A stretch of 64,000 bases of DNA from Topomyia yanbarensis (Eukaryota > Arthropoda > Insecta > Diptera > Culicidae), in the NCBI RefSeq assembly GCF_030247195.1, contig NC_080672.1, forward strand, positions 161,251,839-161,315,838. The letters are read 5' to 3'. The notes under the pieces were generated by a model. That model did no database searches, had not been told where the DNA came from, and saw nothing but the letters and a program-made list of their open reading frames with translations. The translations under genes and the position numbers were made by a program. Shown here piece after piece: positions 21,544 through 34,790 of the stretch. Positions within the stretch are counted from its first letter, which is position 1; every line of letters begins with the position of its first letter.

Positions 21544-22368
21544 GCAGCGCATTCAGCATATTCGGTTTCAGAAGCAAACTGAATTTTGTTTCTATGCTAG
21601 CTCTGAGAGGTATTATCGAGCAAAAGTGCAAAAGGGCGTCGGCGGTAAAACATGATGATGAGTTATGTTCTACCATAGACCATGCGGTAGACTTGGGTGA
21701 AACGCCCAACTCCTACTCTGCAGAAGGCAAAAAATTCTTTACATTTCCTTTCGATCATGCCCATATGAGCCTGCCTAGTTCTAGTTTTCCGTTCTAAGTT
21801 AATAACTGATTCGCTCTAGAATACCTATCCGTCTTTCAATTTCATTGCTTTCGTTTCTCTTAGCCTCAAATTTGCCGAAAATAGCCAACAAAATCGATAC
21901 AGTAAAACACCTAATTAGCAAACTGATTAAAAAGTGTGAATGGTGTCTTCATAATATATCCGTTCCTCAGAAACTGTGTAGTCACTAGTTTAACTTTCTA
22001 AAAGTGGCATATTAGTTTAGAGCTATCTCAGTGAAAAATTACTTCAAAATTAAGCCTCAAAATTGAAATTCAAACATAAATGTTCTAGACCCCTATTTTA
22101 GCGATACTGATTTTTTTTATTAAATACTAGCTAATACCTGTTGCGCGTTACTGCGACTTTCAACGAAATAGGAGGAAAACACAATTTGTTCCAAAGCGCC
22201 ATCTGGCGGGCAGATAATCCTCAACCAATAGCACACAAACACGCTCCATAACAAATTCCTACTACATGTAAAGTTTGACGGCAATCGGTTAAGCCGTTTG
22301 GATAGATAGATATTCTACAAGAGACTCCGTGATATATCATGCGGTAAACATGATGTCTTATTCAATAT
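21544..22368. other. No gene; possible short dispersed repeat
   Basis: Around 22130-22320 the sequence (for example GCGCCATCTGGCGGGCAGAT) has the look of a dispersed element tail ending in AAGCCGTTTGGATAGATAGA, but I see no second copy here to prove it. No protein similarity is recognisable. Confidence 0.35.
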
Positions 22369-24767
22369 CACTAGTTTACACCATTTCTGAACTAAATAAG
22401 CTAGTGGTCATTTTCAATGTAAAATCGTGTGCTGAATCCGAAAATAAGGTCCAAAAAATTTACAGTAGAAAAGTTTTCGAGTTACAGTGAAAAAATGAAT
22501 TTTACCTTTAAAATTAAAAGTACGTTTAGTTAAATCCAAATATCTTCAGTTGTAGTGCATCGATATGAAATATTATTATGATGAATTAAAGGTAATTGAA
22601 TGCACTTTAGATCGTTGGAACATGTTGTTTTAGTGCGATTACTGGTTCTGATGTTATTTACGAATCCATTGAACTTTTTCTTAATTTTTCGTCATTTTTT
22701 GAAGAAAAATGAAAATGTGGTCAATAAATTTAGCAAGATAAAGCAATCCTAAAAATTTTATTTTTATAGGAAATTAAAGCCGGCAAAAAACCAATGAAAA
22801 TAAGCACTTGTTAGTTTTAATCCGATGAAAATTGCGAAAGTTATTCAATTTTTTGTAAAATGGCAATTTTTAGTGTTTCTCTGGGTCAAGTTATTGAACC
22901 GTCTCGCTTCCAATTTTTTCTAGGGCTTGTTTAATAATATATGCGGAACTCTCTGTCTGAATTCTGTTAAACATGTAAATAAAAGAATTTTGAAAGAATT
23001 TTATGTAAGGTAATACTCGAACTCGTTTATCTAAATGATTAAAGACTTCTGATAACAATAATTTCAGGCTCAGTGGAGTAACGTCATCAAAAATTTGGCA
23101 TTAATAATACGCATAATATTTACAGAATCGTATATGTAGAAACTACGTTGTAAACTGCACGCTCCACAATGCCTTGATACACACATCGGAAGCTTATCAC
23201 CGTGTAAAATGCTAAATTCGGGCACTAGCTTAACGAAAGATGACTTATCCGCCTATTTCGTCGCGTTTTGTTCTACAAACTATTTATTTTACGTTATTAA
23301 AACGTTTATAAGTTGAAATAATATTGGATTAACATTCTCTTCTACGATGTACCGATTTTACTGTAGTGGTTCACAAAACTTCAAACTACTACAATGTATT
23401 GCGTAAAACATCTAAGTGCAATTACAAAATATTCTACATTCTTCAAATCATTCTTAAGTTCAAATTCTGAGATTTTAGACCTAAAATAAGTCTTGTTCGA
23501 TGTCTTACATAATTTCAAAACACTAGATGTTCTATGAAGAATTACAAATTAAAAGTTTTCAAATTAATAATTTTATAATACTTTACGTAGAGTGATGAGC
23601 CTATTTGCGCCATGTTTCTATTATCACCCTACCCATTTTAAGCCGTTGGTTAGAACAGTGTCTGCCATCTTTGTTCAACGCATTGAGTCAAATGGTGGCG
23701 CAACAATAAGGGCACTCGATTCGAGTTTTCATTGTGCTCAAACACGAGAATTTTACTGTTTTCAACGTATTTATGTTATTATATTGGTTCTTAACAACGA
23801 AGCAAAGTGGTTGATGTCAATTTTTACGCATTCTATTGATTGTAAGGCAAGAAATTACCGAATTAGTGAGGCACCTTGCTTAGTATGGTGAAAATAGGCT
23901 CATCACCCTATGTAGTATCACATATTTGAAAGCAAGCAGCTTTCAAAATACGAATTTTATAACTTGTGCGGGTTTAGTTTACAACGAATTTTGTATCATA
24001 AGAGTGATATTTTATGTAATACCTACACTTGTAAATATTACACGCAGTATTGCATACCAATCATTCGATGACTTATAATTTCTTTGATCCTGATATTATT
24101 GATATCAGAAGTCTTTAATCATTTGGATAAACGAGTTCCCCACATTAAATTCTTTCAAAATTCTTCCATTAACTTGTTTAACAGAATTCTGATAGAGAGT
24201 CCCTCACATATTATTTAAGAAGCCCCAGAAAAAATTGGAATCGAGATGGAAACACAAAAATTGCCATTTTACAAAAAATTGAATACTTTCGCAATTTTCA
24301 TCAGATTTAAACTAACAGGTGCTTATTTTCATTGGTTATTAGCCGGCTTTAATTTCCCATAACAATATAATTTTTAGAATTGCTTCATCTTGCCGAAAAT
24401 ATTGATCACACGCTCATTTTTCTTCAAAAAATGACGAAAAATTAAGAAAAAGTCCAAAAGATTCGTAAATGACGTCAGAACCAGTAGTCGCACTAAAACA
24501 AAATGTTCTAATGATCGAAAGTGCATTCAATTACCTTAAATTCAACAAAATAATATTTCATATCGATGCACTATATCCGAAGATATTTGGATTTTACTGA
24601 ACGTACTTTTAATTTTAAAGGTGAAATTCATTTTTTCACTGTAACTCGAAAACTTTTCTACTGTAAATTTTTTGAACCTCATTTTCGAATTCAGCATGCA
24701 ATTTTACATCAGAAAAGGTGTTCGAATATTGAAGTTCAGATTTATATTTTTATTTTGTAAACTAGTG
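22369..24767. mobile_element. 2.4-kb foldback element with ~790-bp arms
   Basis: The outer tips CACTAGTTTAC (22369) and GTAAACTAGTG (ending 24767) are inverted, with TAT on both outer sides as a possible 3-bp duplication. The arms, about 22369-23160 and 23980-24767, mirror each other over hundreds of bases: CAGTAGAAAAGTTTTCGAGT answers ACTCGAAAACTTTTCTACTG, and TCGTCATTTTTTGAAGAAAAATGA answers its inverse near 24419. The single-copy loop holds the element at 23590-23908. I see no transposase in arms or loop. Confidence 0.85.
23590..23908 (+). mobile_element. 319-bp TA-flanked MITE in the foldback loop
   Basis: GAGTGATGAGCCTATTT at 23590 and AAATAGGCTCATCACCC ending 23908 are inverted, each bordered by TA (23588-23589 and 23909-23910), as expected for Tc1/mariner-type mobilisation. 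Related worn copies lie at 6250-6490, 18777-19262 and 63640-63725. A 99-codon open frame covers most of it but has no known domain. Confidence 0.82.
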
Positions 24768-25125
24768 TATTTAGCAAAGGGATTCGCGAAAAATGATTGA
24801 AACGTGGCGATTTTCCTTAAAAATGTCGCGTTTTGGGAGCATTCGCATTTGTTTTTGGGCATTAGGATTAGTAATAAATCTTTTCTAAAATATTGCGTCT
24901 GTGTTAGGTCGAGAGACTAGATATTTTCGAACTTGCGTCACTTCACTTTTTGTCTGCATGAGAAATCTCTGGCACTAGTCTCCAATTTTATTGTGATCAT
25001 GAATAAAAATCCTAGCAGAGAATCCTCAAATAGCACTTACCTTTTTAAGAATAAAATTCAATGCAAGACAAAAGTTTAAAATAAAATGTATAAACGTACA
25101 CCTAAACAAAAACTAAACTGCGTTT
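24768..25125. other. No recognisable feature
   Basis: AT-rich sequence between the foldback and the tandem array. Nothing supportable was seen. Confidence 0.4.
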
Positions 25126-28100
25126 TATGTTTTTGCCTTTCTCAATAGAAAGGTATTGCAATTGCTCTGAAAACCGACTTTTAAACGGAGGCCCGGAGGG
25201 CCGAGTGACATATACCATTCGATTCAGTTCGTCGAGTTCGGCAAATGTCTGTGTGTGTATGTATGTGTGTATGTATGTTTGTGTGTGTGTATGTGTGTGT
25301 GTATGTGACCAAAAATGTCACTCATATTTCTCAGAGATGGCTGAACCGATTTTGACAAACTTAGTCTCAAATGAAAGGTGCAACGTTCCCATAGGCTGCT
25401 ATTGAACTTCTAATGGATCCGACTTCCGGTTCCGGAATTACAGGGTGATAAGTACGAACACGCAGAAAATGTCGATTTTAATAAATTCTGCAATGAATGT
25501 ATAAAGGTGAAAATTTTTCCAAAATATGACCACAACTGCTTCGATTTGTAGTATTAGGTCACTAATATCCATTCAAAGTCTATTTGGCCACATTGGCCAC
25601 CATCCTCGGTTCCGGAAGCCCCGGCGGAAGTATCTAAATTCAGAATAACAGTCACATCGGTTTCTCGGAGATGGCTAGACCGATTCGACTAAACTTGGCC
25701 TCAAATGAAAGGTATTGCGTCCCGTAAATGGCTATTTAATTTCATCCCGATCCGACTTCCGGTTCCGGAGTTACAGGTTGTGGCGTGCGATCACATAGCA
25801 AATTGTGATTCAAACCGATACTCCGATGAAAGCAAAAAAGGTAAAAATTTCGCTAAAATGTCTCTCAAACAACTTAAATTTGCTGTTCTAGGTCACCGAC
25901 GGCCAACCAAACTTTCGTTGACTACATTGACCACCATAGACGGTTCCGGAAGTGCCCGGGAAAAGCGGCCATCTTTCAAAATTTACGAACTCGCATCAGT
26001 TTCCCGGAAATGGTTAGGCCGATTTTCACAAACTTAGTCCCAAATGATAGTTATAATTTCCCCACAGATGTCTATAAAATTTCGTACGGATCGCTTATAT
26101 GGGTCCGGAAATATAGACTAAACCGTCCGGTCACATATGAAATTCCCATAAAAGCCGGAACTCAATTTTTTTTTTCAAAGGGGGGACCCCATGAAATTTC
26201 AGAAATCGAATTCGTATTTTTGATGCCAAACATCTTTAAAATGCATGAAACGTCGAGATTTTATGTTATCTCGAAAAATTTTTTTTTATAAAGATCGACT
26301 TTTTGGGACTTTGCCGATTTCGCACCTTTTTGCCTTTCTCAATAGAAAGGTATTGCAATTGCTCTGAAAACCGATTTTTTAACGGAGGCCCGGAGGGCCG
26401 AGTGACATATACCATTCGATTCAGTTCGTCGAGTTCGGCAAATGTCTGTGTGTGTATGTATGTGTGTATGTATGTATGTGTGTGTGTATGTGTGTGTGTA
26501 TGTGACCAAAAATGTCACTCATTTTTCTCAGAGATGGCTGAACCGATTTTGACAAACTTTGTCTCAAATGAAAGGTGCAACGTTCCCATAGGCTGCTATT
26601 GAACTTCTAATGGATCCGACTTCCGGTTCCGGAATTACAGGGTGATAAGTACGAACACGCAGAAAATGTCGATTTTAATAAATTCTGCAATGAATGTATA
26701 AAGGTGAAAATTTTTCCAAAATATGACCACAACTGCTTCGATTTGTAGTATTAGGTCACTAACATCCATTCAAAGTCTATTTGGCCACATTGGCCACCAT
26801 CCTCGGTTCCGGAAGCCCCGGCGGAAGTATCTAAATTCAGAATAACAGTCACATCGGTTTCTCGGAGATGGCTAGACCGATTCGACTAAACTTGGCCTCA
26901 AATGAAAGGTATTGCGTCCCGTAAATGGCTATTTAATTTCATCCCGATCCGACTTCCGGTTCCGGAGTTACAGGTTGTGGCGTGCGATCACATAGCAAAT
27001 TGTGATTCAAACCGATACTCCGATGAAAGCAAAAAAGGTAAAAATTTCGCTAAAATGTCTCTCAAACAACTTAAATTTGCTGTTCTAGGTCACCGACGGC
27101 CAACCAAACTTTCGTTGACTACATTGACCACCATAGACGGTTCCGGAAGTGCCCGGGAAAAGCGGCCATCTTTCAAAATTTACGAACTCGCATCAGTTTC
27201 CCGGAAATGGTTAGGCCGATTTTCACAAACTTAGTCCCAAATGATAGTTATAATTTCCCCACAGATGTCTATAAAATTTCGTACGGATCGCTTATATGGG
27301 TCCGGAAATATAGACTAAACCGTCCGGTCACATATGAAATTCCCATAAAAGCCGGAACTCAATTTTTTTTTTCAAAGGGGGGACCCCATGAAATTTCAGA
27401 AATCGAATTCGTATTTTTGATGCCAAACATCTTTAAAATGCATGAAACGTCGAGATTTTATGTTATCTCGAAAAAATTTTTTTTATAAAGATCGACTTTT
27501 TGGGACTTTGCCGATTTCGCACCTTTTTGCCTTTCTCAATAGAAAGGTATTGCAATTGCTCTGAAAACCGACTTTTTAACGGAGGCCCGGAGGGCCGAGT
27601 GACATATACCATTCGATCAGTTCGTCGAGTTCGGCAAATGTCTGTGTGTGTATGTATGTGTGTATGTATGTATGTGTGTGTATGTGTGTGTGTATGTGAC
27701 CAAAAATGTCACTCATTTTTCTCAGAGATGGCTGAACCGATTTTGACAAACTTTGTCTCAAATGAAAGGTGCAACGTTCCCATAGGCTGCTATTGAACTT
27801 CTAATGGATCCGACTTCCGGTTCCGGAATTACAGGGTGATAAGTACGAACACGCAGAAAATGTCGATTTTAATAAATTCTGCAATGAATGTATAAAGGTG
27901 AAAATTTTTCCAAAATATGACCACAACTGCTTCGATTTGTAGTATTAGGTCACTAACATCCATTCAAAGTCTATTTGGCCACATTGGCCACCATCCTCGG
28001 TTCCGGAAGCCCCGGCGGAAGTATCTAAATTCAGAATAACAGTCACATCGGTTTCTCGGAGATGGCTAGACCGATTCGACTAAACTTGGCCTCAAATGAA

Positions 28101-30140
28101 AGGTATTGCGTCCCCGTAAATGGCTATTTAATTTCATCCCGATCCGACTTCCGGTTCCGGAGTTACAGGTTGTGGCGTGCGATCACATAGCAAATTGTGA
28201 TTCAAACCGATACTCCGATGAAAGCAAAAAAGGTCAAAATTTCGCTAAAATGTCTCTCAAACAACTTAAATTTGCTGTTCTAGGTCACCGACGGCCAACC
28301 AAACTTTCGTTGACTACATTAACCACCATAGACGGTTCCGGAAGTGCCCGGGAAAAGCGGCCATCTTTCAAAATTTACGAACTCACATCAGTTTCCCGGA
28401 AATGGTTGGGCCAATTTTCACAAACTTAGTCTCAAATGATAGCTATAATATCCCCATAGATGTCTATAAAATTTCGTACGGATCGCTTATATGGTTCCGG
28501 AAATATAGACTAAACCGTCCGGTCACATATGAAATTCCCATAAAAGCCGGAACTCAATTTTTTTTTTCAAAGGGGGGACCCCATGAAATTTCAGAAATCG
28601 AATTCGTATTTTTGATGCCAAACATCTTTAAAATGCATGAAACGTCGAGATTTTATGTTATCTCGAAAATTTTTTTTTATAAAAATCGACTTTTTGGGAC
28701 TTTGCCGATTTTGCACCTTTTTGCCTTTCTCAATAGAAAGGTATTGCAATTGCTCTGAAAACCGACTTTTTAACGGAGGCCCGGAGGGCCGAGTGACATA
28801 TACCATTCGATTCAGTTCGTCGAGTTCGGCAAATGTCTGTGTGTGTATGTATGTGTGTATGTATGTATGTATGTGTGTGTATGTGTGTGTGTATGTGACC
28901 AAAAATGTCACTCATTTTTCTCAGAGATGGCTGAACCGATTTTGACAAACTTAGTCTCAAATGAAAGGTGCAACGTTCCCATAGGCTGCTATTGAATTTC
29001 TAATGGATCCGACTTCCGGTTCCGGAATTACAGGGTGATGAGTACGAACACGCAGAAAATGTCGATTTTAATAAATTCTGCAATGAATGTATAAAGGTGA
29101 AAATTTTTCCAAAATATGACCACAACTGCTTCGATTTGTAGTATTAGGTCACTAACATCCATTCAAAGTCTATTTGGCCACATTGGCCACCATCCTCGGT
29201 TCCGGAAGCCCCGGCGGAAGTATCTAAATTCAGAATAACAGTCACATCGGTTTCTCGGAGATGGCTAGACCGATTCGACTAAACTTGGCCTCAAATGAAA
29301 GGTATTGCGTCCCCGTAAATGGCTATTTAATTTCATCCCGATCCGACTTCCGGTTCCGGAGTTACAGGTTGTGGCGTGCAATCACATAGCAAATTGTGAT
29401 TCAAACCGATACTCCGATGAAAGCAAAAAAGGTAAAAATTTCGCTAAAATGTCTCTCAAACAACTTAAATTTGCTGTTCTAGGTCACCGACGGCCAACCA
29501 AACTTTCGTTGACTACATTGACCACCATAGACGGTTCCGGAAGTGCCCGGGAAAAGCGGCCATCTTTCAAAATTTCCGAGCTCGCATCAGTTTCCCGGAA
29601 ATGGTTAGGCCGATTTTCACAAACTTAGTCCCAAATGATAGTTATAATTTCCCCACAGATGTCTATAAAATTTCGTACGGATCGCTTATATGGGTCCGGA
29701 AATATAGACTAAACCGTCCGGTCACATATGAAATTCCCATAAAAGCCGGAACTCAATTTTTTTTCAAAGGGGGGACCCCATGAAATTTCAGAAATCGAAT
29801 TCGTATTTTTGATGCCAAACATCTTTAAAATGCATGAAACGTCGAGATTGTATGTTATCTCGAAAATTTTTTTTTGTATAAATCGACTTTTTGGGACTTT
29901 GCCAATTTTGCACCTTTTTTCAGTTCAATATTACCGTGGCTGTTTTTTCTTTTTCAAAATTTTAGAACTCGAATAATGATTTATTTTTCTGTATATAGTT
30001 GTCATGTGATGTATAATAATAAAATGTAATATATGCATTTAAAAGCTTTTAATGAATATAAACAACGCACACATTCTCGTGATTCATGATTGAGAAAGGC
30101 ACAATTGCACCGCTAGGTGGATTAAAATAGGTTTTTTTTT
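25126..30140 (+). repeat. (TG)n-family element carrying a higher-order tandem array
   Basis: It starts at the GCCTTTCTCAATAGAAAGG head, carries four ~1.2-kb units, then a unique AT-rich tail 29920-30085, and ends in GAGAAAGGCACAATTGCACC followed by GCTAGGTGGATTAAAA. The same closing terminus, in one sense or the other, borders the copies at 8520, 43056 and 50955. That gives the family one fixed end. The class of element is unknown to me: there is no reverse transcriptase, transposase or clear terminal inverted repeat. Confidence 0.72.
25135..29919 (+). repeat. Four tandem units of ~1.2 kb, nearly identical
   Basis: Unit starts (GCCTTTCTCAATAGAAAGG) fall at about 25135, 26332, 27529 and 28723, spaced 1197, 1197 and 1194 bp. 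Each unit has a GGAGGCCCGGAGGGCCGAGT head, a variable (TG)n/(TATG)n tract, and three diverged modules of ~330-345 bp that start at GAGATGG or GAAATGG (in unit 1: 25334, 25678, 26007). Units differ mainly in (TG)n length and scattered single bases. The open frames of 92-118 codons recur with the unit and mix simple-repeat and noncoding-like sequence; I do not call them genes. Confidence 0.9.
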
Positions 30141-32790
30141 TCGTGAATACTTTTTCCTATTTTTATGTTATAACGATATTTAGGTAGCAAGCGACTGGAA
30201 AATGTGAAGTATTTTTCAATATTAAGAGCCATAGTTCCCAAGGAAGAGCAAGTAGTTGAAGGAAGAAAGTTTAGAAAAGCGTGGAATAGGGTCATATGAG
30301 CAACCTTAGAGTTTCCTGACGACTTAACCCTTTGTCTTCTATTGCAAGAATCCGGATGTTTTTGCGTTTTAAATACGAATCATCTGAATCTGCGACACGT
30401 CCGGAAAAGCGTAAAGTGACTTTGTAGTTTAGGCTGCCGGAACCGACTTTTTCCTATACTTACTTCTAAACACAGTAATACCATTTTATATGTTTCCTTA
30501 TGTAAGAAACATTGAAAGTTTATTTTTTAAGTTTCTCGTGAGTTTTCTATTAATTTTGCCCAATACTCATGTTGCAATGCATATTATTTTTAACTGGCAG
30601 CGCGCAGCATGACGATAGCACTGAACTATTTATTATCTTCCAATCTAACATTCCATGTTTTTGTAAAATGGACTGTATAGATGTGAAAACGAATATAACA
30701 TGTTTTAATAGATTTAAGCTTCGTAGCTCCGTGGTATCCGTACGCTACGCTTTTCAATGATTTAATGGAAATATACACGACGCACTCTGCAGCATGCTCG
30801 ATAATAAACTGCAACGCTTGCTGACACGTCACGTGCTGCGTGTTTCGACTTGTGGCACTCTTAAATATCTAACTATTTTGCTATTTAAAAATTACGCCAT
30901 ATTCTAGTAAACTGGGTTGTGTAGATAAAAATCGGGAATAATATAATATATTTTTCAGTGAGTTCAATTTGGCGAAAAGGCATGTTTCGTCAATTTCAAT
31001 TATATAATTGAAATTAAAAAAATAATTTCAACAATAAAATTTTGCTTCAAATGCACCTTAAAAGCTTATGAAATTACGCGTAAATAAAAAAAATGATATT
31101 TTCAAGAACAAATTTTTAGTAAGATGCAAAAATACGTGTTCAATAAATTCGTTCAAAAATGACATAAAACTACAAGCCTACTGGGGTTGTACGGACTACA
31201 CGTAGAACTATACTCTATTGACTATAATATCAATTAATTTGATAGTATAATAATCGAAATATTGTATAAAAATAATCGACATATTGTTAATAAAGTTTTC
31301 GATGAGCAAGTTTATGTTTTCTACACAATCAACCTATTCAAACTTAGCTTCCCATTCGAAAAAATGTGCCCAATCCATATTTTGGAACATCTTTCCAAAA
31401 AAATAAGTCATGATAATTCAGACAAATATTTTATTTTATATTGATGTAAGTTACAAGATCCCCTTCTCACAATTTCCCAAAAGTCCTCATAATGCTTAAA
31501 ACAATAGGTTCTCAATGTAGTGATCAAACAATATTCTTTCAACAATGTTTCGTTCAAATTTTTCAGCATCAATTTTATTTTTCAATTCAATTAATTTTGG
31601 TTTGGAGGGATGGGTTTAAACCCTAAGCCCCTCCCCCCACCCTGGTTACGCCACTGGACTCATCGTTTTATGTGACACTACGCTTTCCGGGCCTCGGTGA
31701 GAGTGTCGATTTTTGGAGTGATAGTTTACCCTTTCTAATAAGAAAGGGAAAAGTTGATCAAATTTTTTAAAGTGTTCTAAATCAAAGGAAATCGTTACAT
31801 TGCTTTCAATAGGTTCGAGAGTGTGGCTTTTACTTCAATAGCTTCATGTGCATACTTACAGCAAACAAACTTTTTTCAAGTATTCGCGGTCCACCTCTAA
31901 TATTCTACATTTTTGGCAGGTTTCATACAATATGAGAAACCCTTGTACTGTTAGCAGTATTTGGCGAGTAGGAAGCATCACCTTGTATCATTCAGCTTTT
32001 TTGATGAACACAACCGCTTCACACTTTTATAGAAGGGTTCGAATTTCAATTCAATGATCAGCTTCGCGCACAGGTCTTATATCCCAAAACTAGCTTCCTA
32101 GCAATGAAACGGAAGTAAACAAACAGCCATGCTCACTATACCGCTACATGTGTTGGGGTGGCTATAAAATAACAGTCATTAGTTTTTAGTTGTTACTAAT
32201 AAAATTATAAGAGCCAAACAAAAAAATATTTAAAAGTTTGAATCTAATTAATTCTCTCTCAGAAGTTTTTTGATGATATGAACCCAGACTAAATATCTGG
32301 AAAATGTATCTATGAGTGATACCTCGTTCGTCAGGAAATACTAACCACCCTTATGTACACAATAGAAGCGTTATCGTTTTCCACGGAATTCATCATCATT
32401 TGAGTTGGGTGTTATCTTATTGTATTAGGTAAAGGGTCAATTGCTACCGCTCGCAGAGTAGGTACTATTTTTCGTTTATACTATTGAGTTTATGCACAAC
32501 TGGCGACATTCAAACGTCACTGGAAGTAAACACATTCGACCCGAGAATGTAAAAATAAACGAGTTCGTGGAAATTGCGACAGTAAATATTTGGCTATCAA
32601 TGACTCAATTTCTGCGTGTGGTGGGGTCGGGGTCGAATTCGTAACAGAATTTTTACGTTGACAAATATATTTTAAGGTTGGGTTTATGCAACTAACACAA
32701 AATTTTTGCCACACGGTAGTTATCGCATAAACATCAAGTGTCAGGTAATTGTTAAACATGTACTTGGAACAGTATCTGGTCAAGGCTTCA
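30141..32790. other. No gene; one worn repeat fragment
   Basis: At 31620-31765 there is a CCCCTCCCCCCACCCTGGTT stretch ending in ACGCCACTG, like the right tip of the hAT-type MITE at 12082. It is followed by a worn inverted piece of the (TG)n family (TTTCCGGGCCTCGGTGAGAG, then CCTTTCTAATAAGAAAGGG). The rest is AT-rich with short frames and no recognisable domains. Confidence 0.45.
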
Positions 32791-33717
32791 GTCTGTCATG
32801 TTACAAGTTTACGCATCTTTCATAAATAAAGTCTGCAAAAACGATAAAATCAGATTCAATCACAATTGCACATTATTAAGGTCCCTAAACCCCACATTTT
32901 TTCTCCAAGAAGTTATTTTCTATCATGAACGGTTTCCGCTTTATAGTCATTTTAATACGTCTGTCACGTTACGCAACTTTCGCTGTGAGTTTTGAGGGGG
33001 GCCGACTAAATTGAAAAAGTCTGTTCCGTTGACCCCAAAATTTTAAGTTAAAGCCTGGAACACAAAGAAGAGATTGAAATATAGTTTTTTTTCGGAAGTA
33101 AAACTCTTTTTTCGAATTTATGGAGTATTATCAATGATCTGTCACGTTATAAACAAAGTCTGCCACGTTACAATTGTGAAGCAAGGATTTCAGATCAGTT
33201 GTACACAAAACATCTTTGATATGGGAACTAAGTATTAACAGGAAATTTCATGGTTTAGTATTTACAGGAAATTTCATGATTATTTGGTTTTGATGAAGAA
33301 AGGTGAATAATTTATGAACAGGTAGAAGTAACTAAGTTTAGTTTATGTAGAAAGAAAATCTAAAATAACTTGAAACGGCTGCAGTTGGAAGAGCAATTTT
33401 TCATGAGTATTTCCATTTTGAATTGAAAAAAAAAATTTGAAATGCATTCTATAGCTAAATCACCTAAAGATGTTGCAAATTAAATGAATTTTTGAAATAT
33501 GTTTCAAGTTTTTGTTGTATTATCTTTTATTGTTATTTTCTCAATAATGCAATTATATTTAAAACGTTTTTATTTGCAATAATATTTTAAACGGCTTCTG
33601 CTTTTTATGTTTGGTATTTGTGAACAACTTATTAAAAGGGCGTATTTCCACTACTTAATATTTTTGTTGAAAAAAAAACAAAATGTTTTGAAATTTTTGC
33701 TTCGAAATGACCTGTAG
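32791..33717. repeat. CTGTCACGTTAC-motif sequence, left of BEL insertion
   Basis: The 12-mer CTGTCACGTTAC or a one- to three-base variant occurs at 32793, 32961, 33021, 33139 and 33160, and again right of the BEL element at 41648 and 41815. This suggests that both flanks belong to one older sequence in which the motif recurs and that the BEL element split it. The nature of that sequence is unknown; no coding region is apparent. Confidence 0.5.
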
Positions 33718-33722
33718 TATTG
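33718..33722. repeat. Target-site duplication TATTG (left)
   Basis: TATTG directly precedes the 5' LTR and is repeated directly after the 3' LTR (40262-40266). Five-base duplications are usual for BEL/Pao integrases. The match defines both element ends and shows that the two LTRs belong to one insertion event. Confidence 0.9.
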
Positions 33723-34105
33723 TGTTGAAGTAGATAAGCGAAGTGTCACTGTAGGCATCTAGTACGCTGTTATGTTGCTACCAAAAGTTAGGTTCATTTT
33801 CCGCTGTTCCGCATGTACAGTGTTGTACGGATCAGCTGTTTCCTAGGTAGTTGGTTTTTGAAACGAAGAAATAAAATTCAGTAGTTCTTGACCGTCGAAC
33901 AGTGAACATCGCCTAAAAGAAAATTGGAATTAAAGTGCAGTGAAATAAAATCTTACCTTTTTGTGTGATCCAAACTGCTGTTAGTGCATTTAGTCCATCC
34001 CGCTGCCGTGGTATTTTCGCTTCCATCGTCGAGTAAGGAGATTTCTTTCGTCGTTGGTGAAACGTTACGCAAAAGTCACAACGTAGGGAAAATTGTGCGC
34101 GATCA
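33723..34105 (+). repeat. 5' LTR of the BEL/Pao element (383 bp)
   Basis: It starts TGTTGAAG and ends GCGCGATCA, so the tips are TG and CA. It is identical to the 3' LTR except for G at 34075 against C at 40231. An AATAAA at 33870 may serve as a polyadenylation signal. As in other LTR elements the promoter is expected here, but I cannot place a TATA box with confidence. Confidence 0.93.
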
Positions 34106-34124
34106 TATTTGGTGCCGTGACCAG
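34106..34124 (+). other. Primer-binding region of the BEL/Pao element
   Basis: TTTGGTGCCGTGACCAGG lies within a few bases of the 5' LTR end. TGGTGCCG followed by a CC-containing stretch is the usual start of primer-binding sites in BEL-type elements, where the 3' end of a tRNA primes minus-strand DNA. Which tRNA it would pair with cannot be decided by eye. Confidence 0.7.
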
Positions 34125-34790
34125 GATCGCCATCTGCAAACGATCGGTTCCACCATCGTCGATTCGCTGGAAAACGCCATTGCGCTGCTGGAAAACACCC
34201 TGAACGTTCGCCAAATCGCCATTTGTAGACGCCGTCTATTCTTGCTGAATACCCGAAGACCGCCATCGCAAGTTCTGGATACAAGCTGTTGGGAAATATT
34301 CGTACAAGGTCTGATACCTTCAGGCAGAAGGTTAGTTTCTGTCCAACCCTTTTTTGGTGCTTTCTGGTGCGCTCTAGATACCCGTTTCTTTCTTCTGCAT
34401 TGCATTTTTCTCGAGTTTTCGGCAACTTCGACTGTCGTGTCAAGAAGGACGATCTTGGTGAATCAGCTTCATCAGCAAAGAGGTAGGCAGCCAGGTTCTA
34501 CGCTCAATTCATACGCCGGCCCCTGCGCCATTCTTCGGATTACTTTGCCGGCCCTTGCGCCGTATCCGGTGGGCTTGAGGTCCATCGCCTTACACATCCG
34601 ACGCCATCTTGTTAACGTCGCCTGCGGCCATCGCTGTAATAACTTGAGGAGAACGCTTCCTTTCGTTCCGGAATTAAGCTGCTTACTGCACTTATCGTTC
34701 GATAGAAATCAAACTGCTGACGTCCATCACGTGCAGTGTAACCTGTTCCTGTTGTATTAAAAATCCAAGGCTTTTCTTGCCTTGGAAAAG

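Noticed and set aside
25127..29783. Repeated plus-strand frames of 92-118 codons in the 1.2-kb array
   Set aside because: They appear once per unit because the DNA is duplicated. They read through simple repeats and duplicated modules and resemble no protein. Indels in the (TG)n tract change them freely.
25250..29900. CRISPR-like direct repeats
   Set aside because: Repeats are 1.2 kb with no short repeat-spacer pattern, and the source appears eukaryotic.
33913..34760. Overlapping frames of 176 and 258 codons in the BEL leader
   Set aside because: They cross the 5' LTR and primer-binding region and have no Gag or Env features. The minus-strand one is partly duplicated in the 3' LTR simply because the LTR is.
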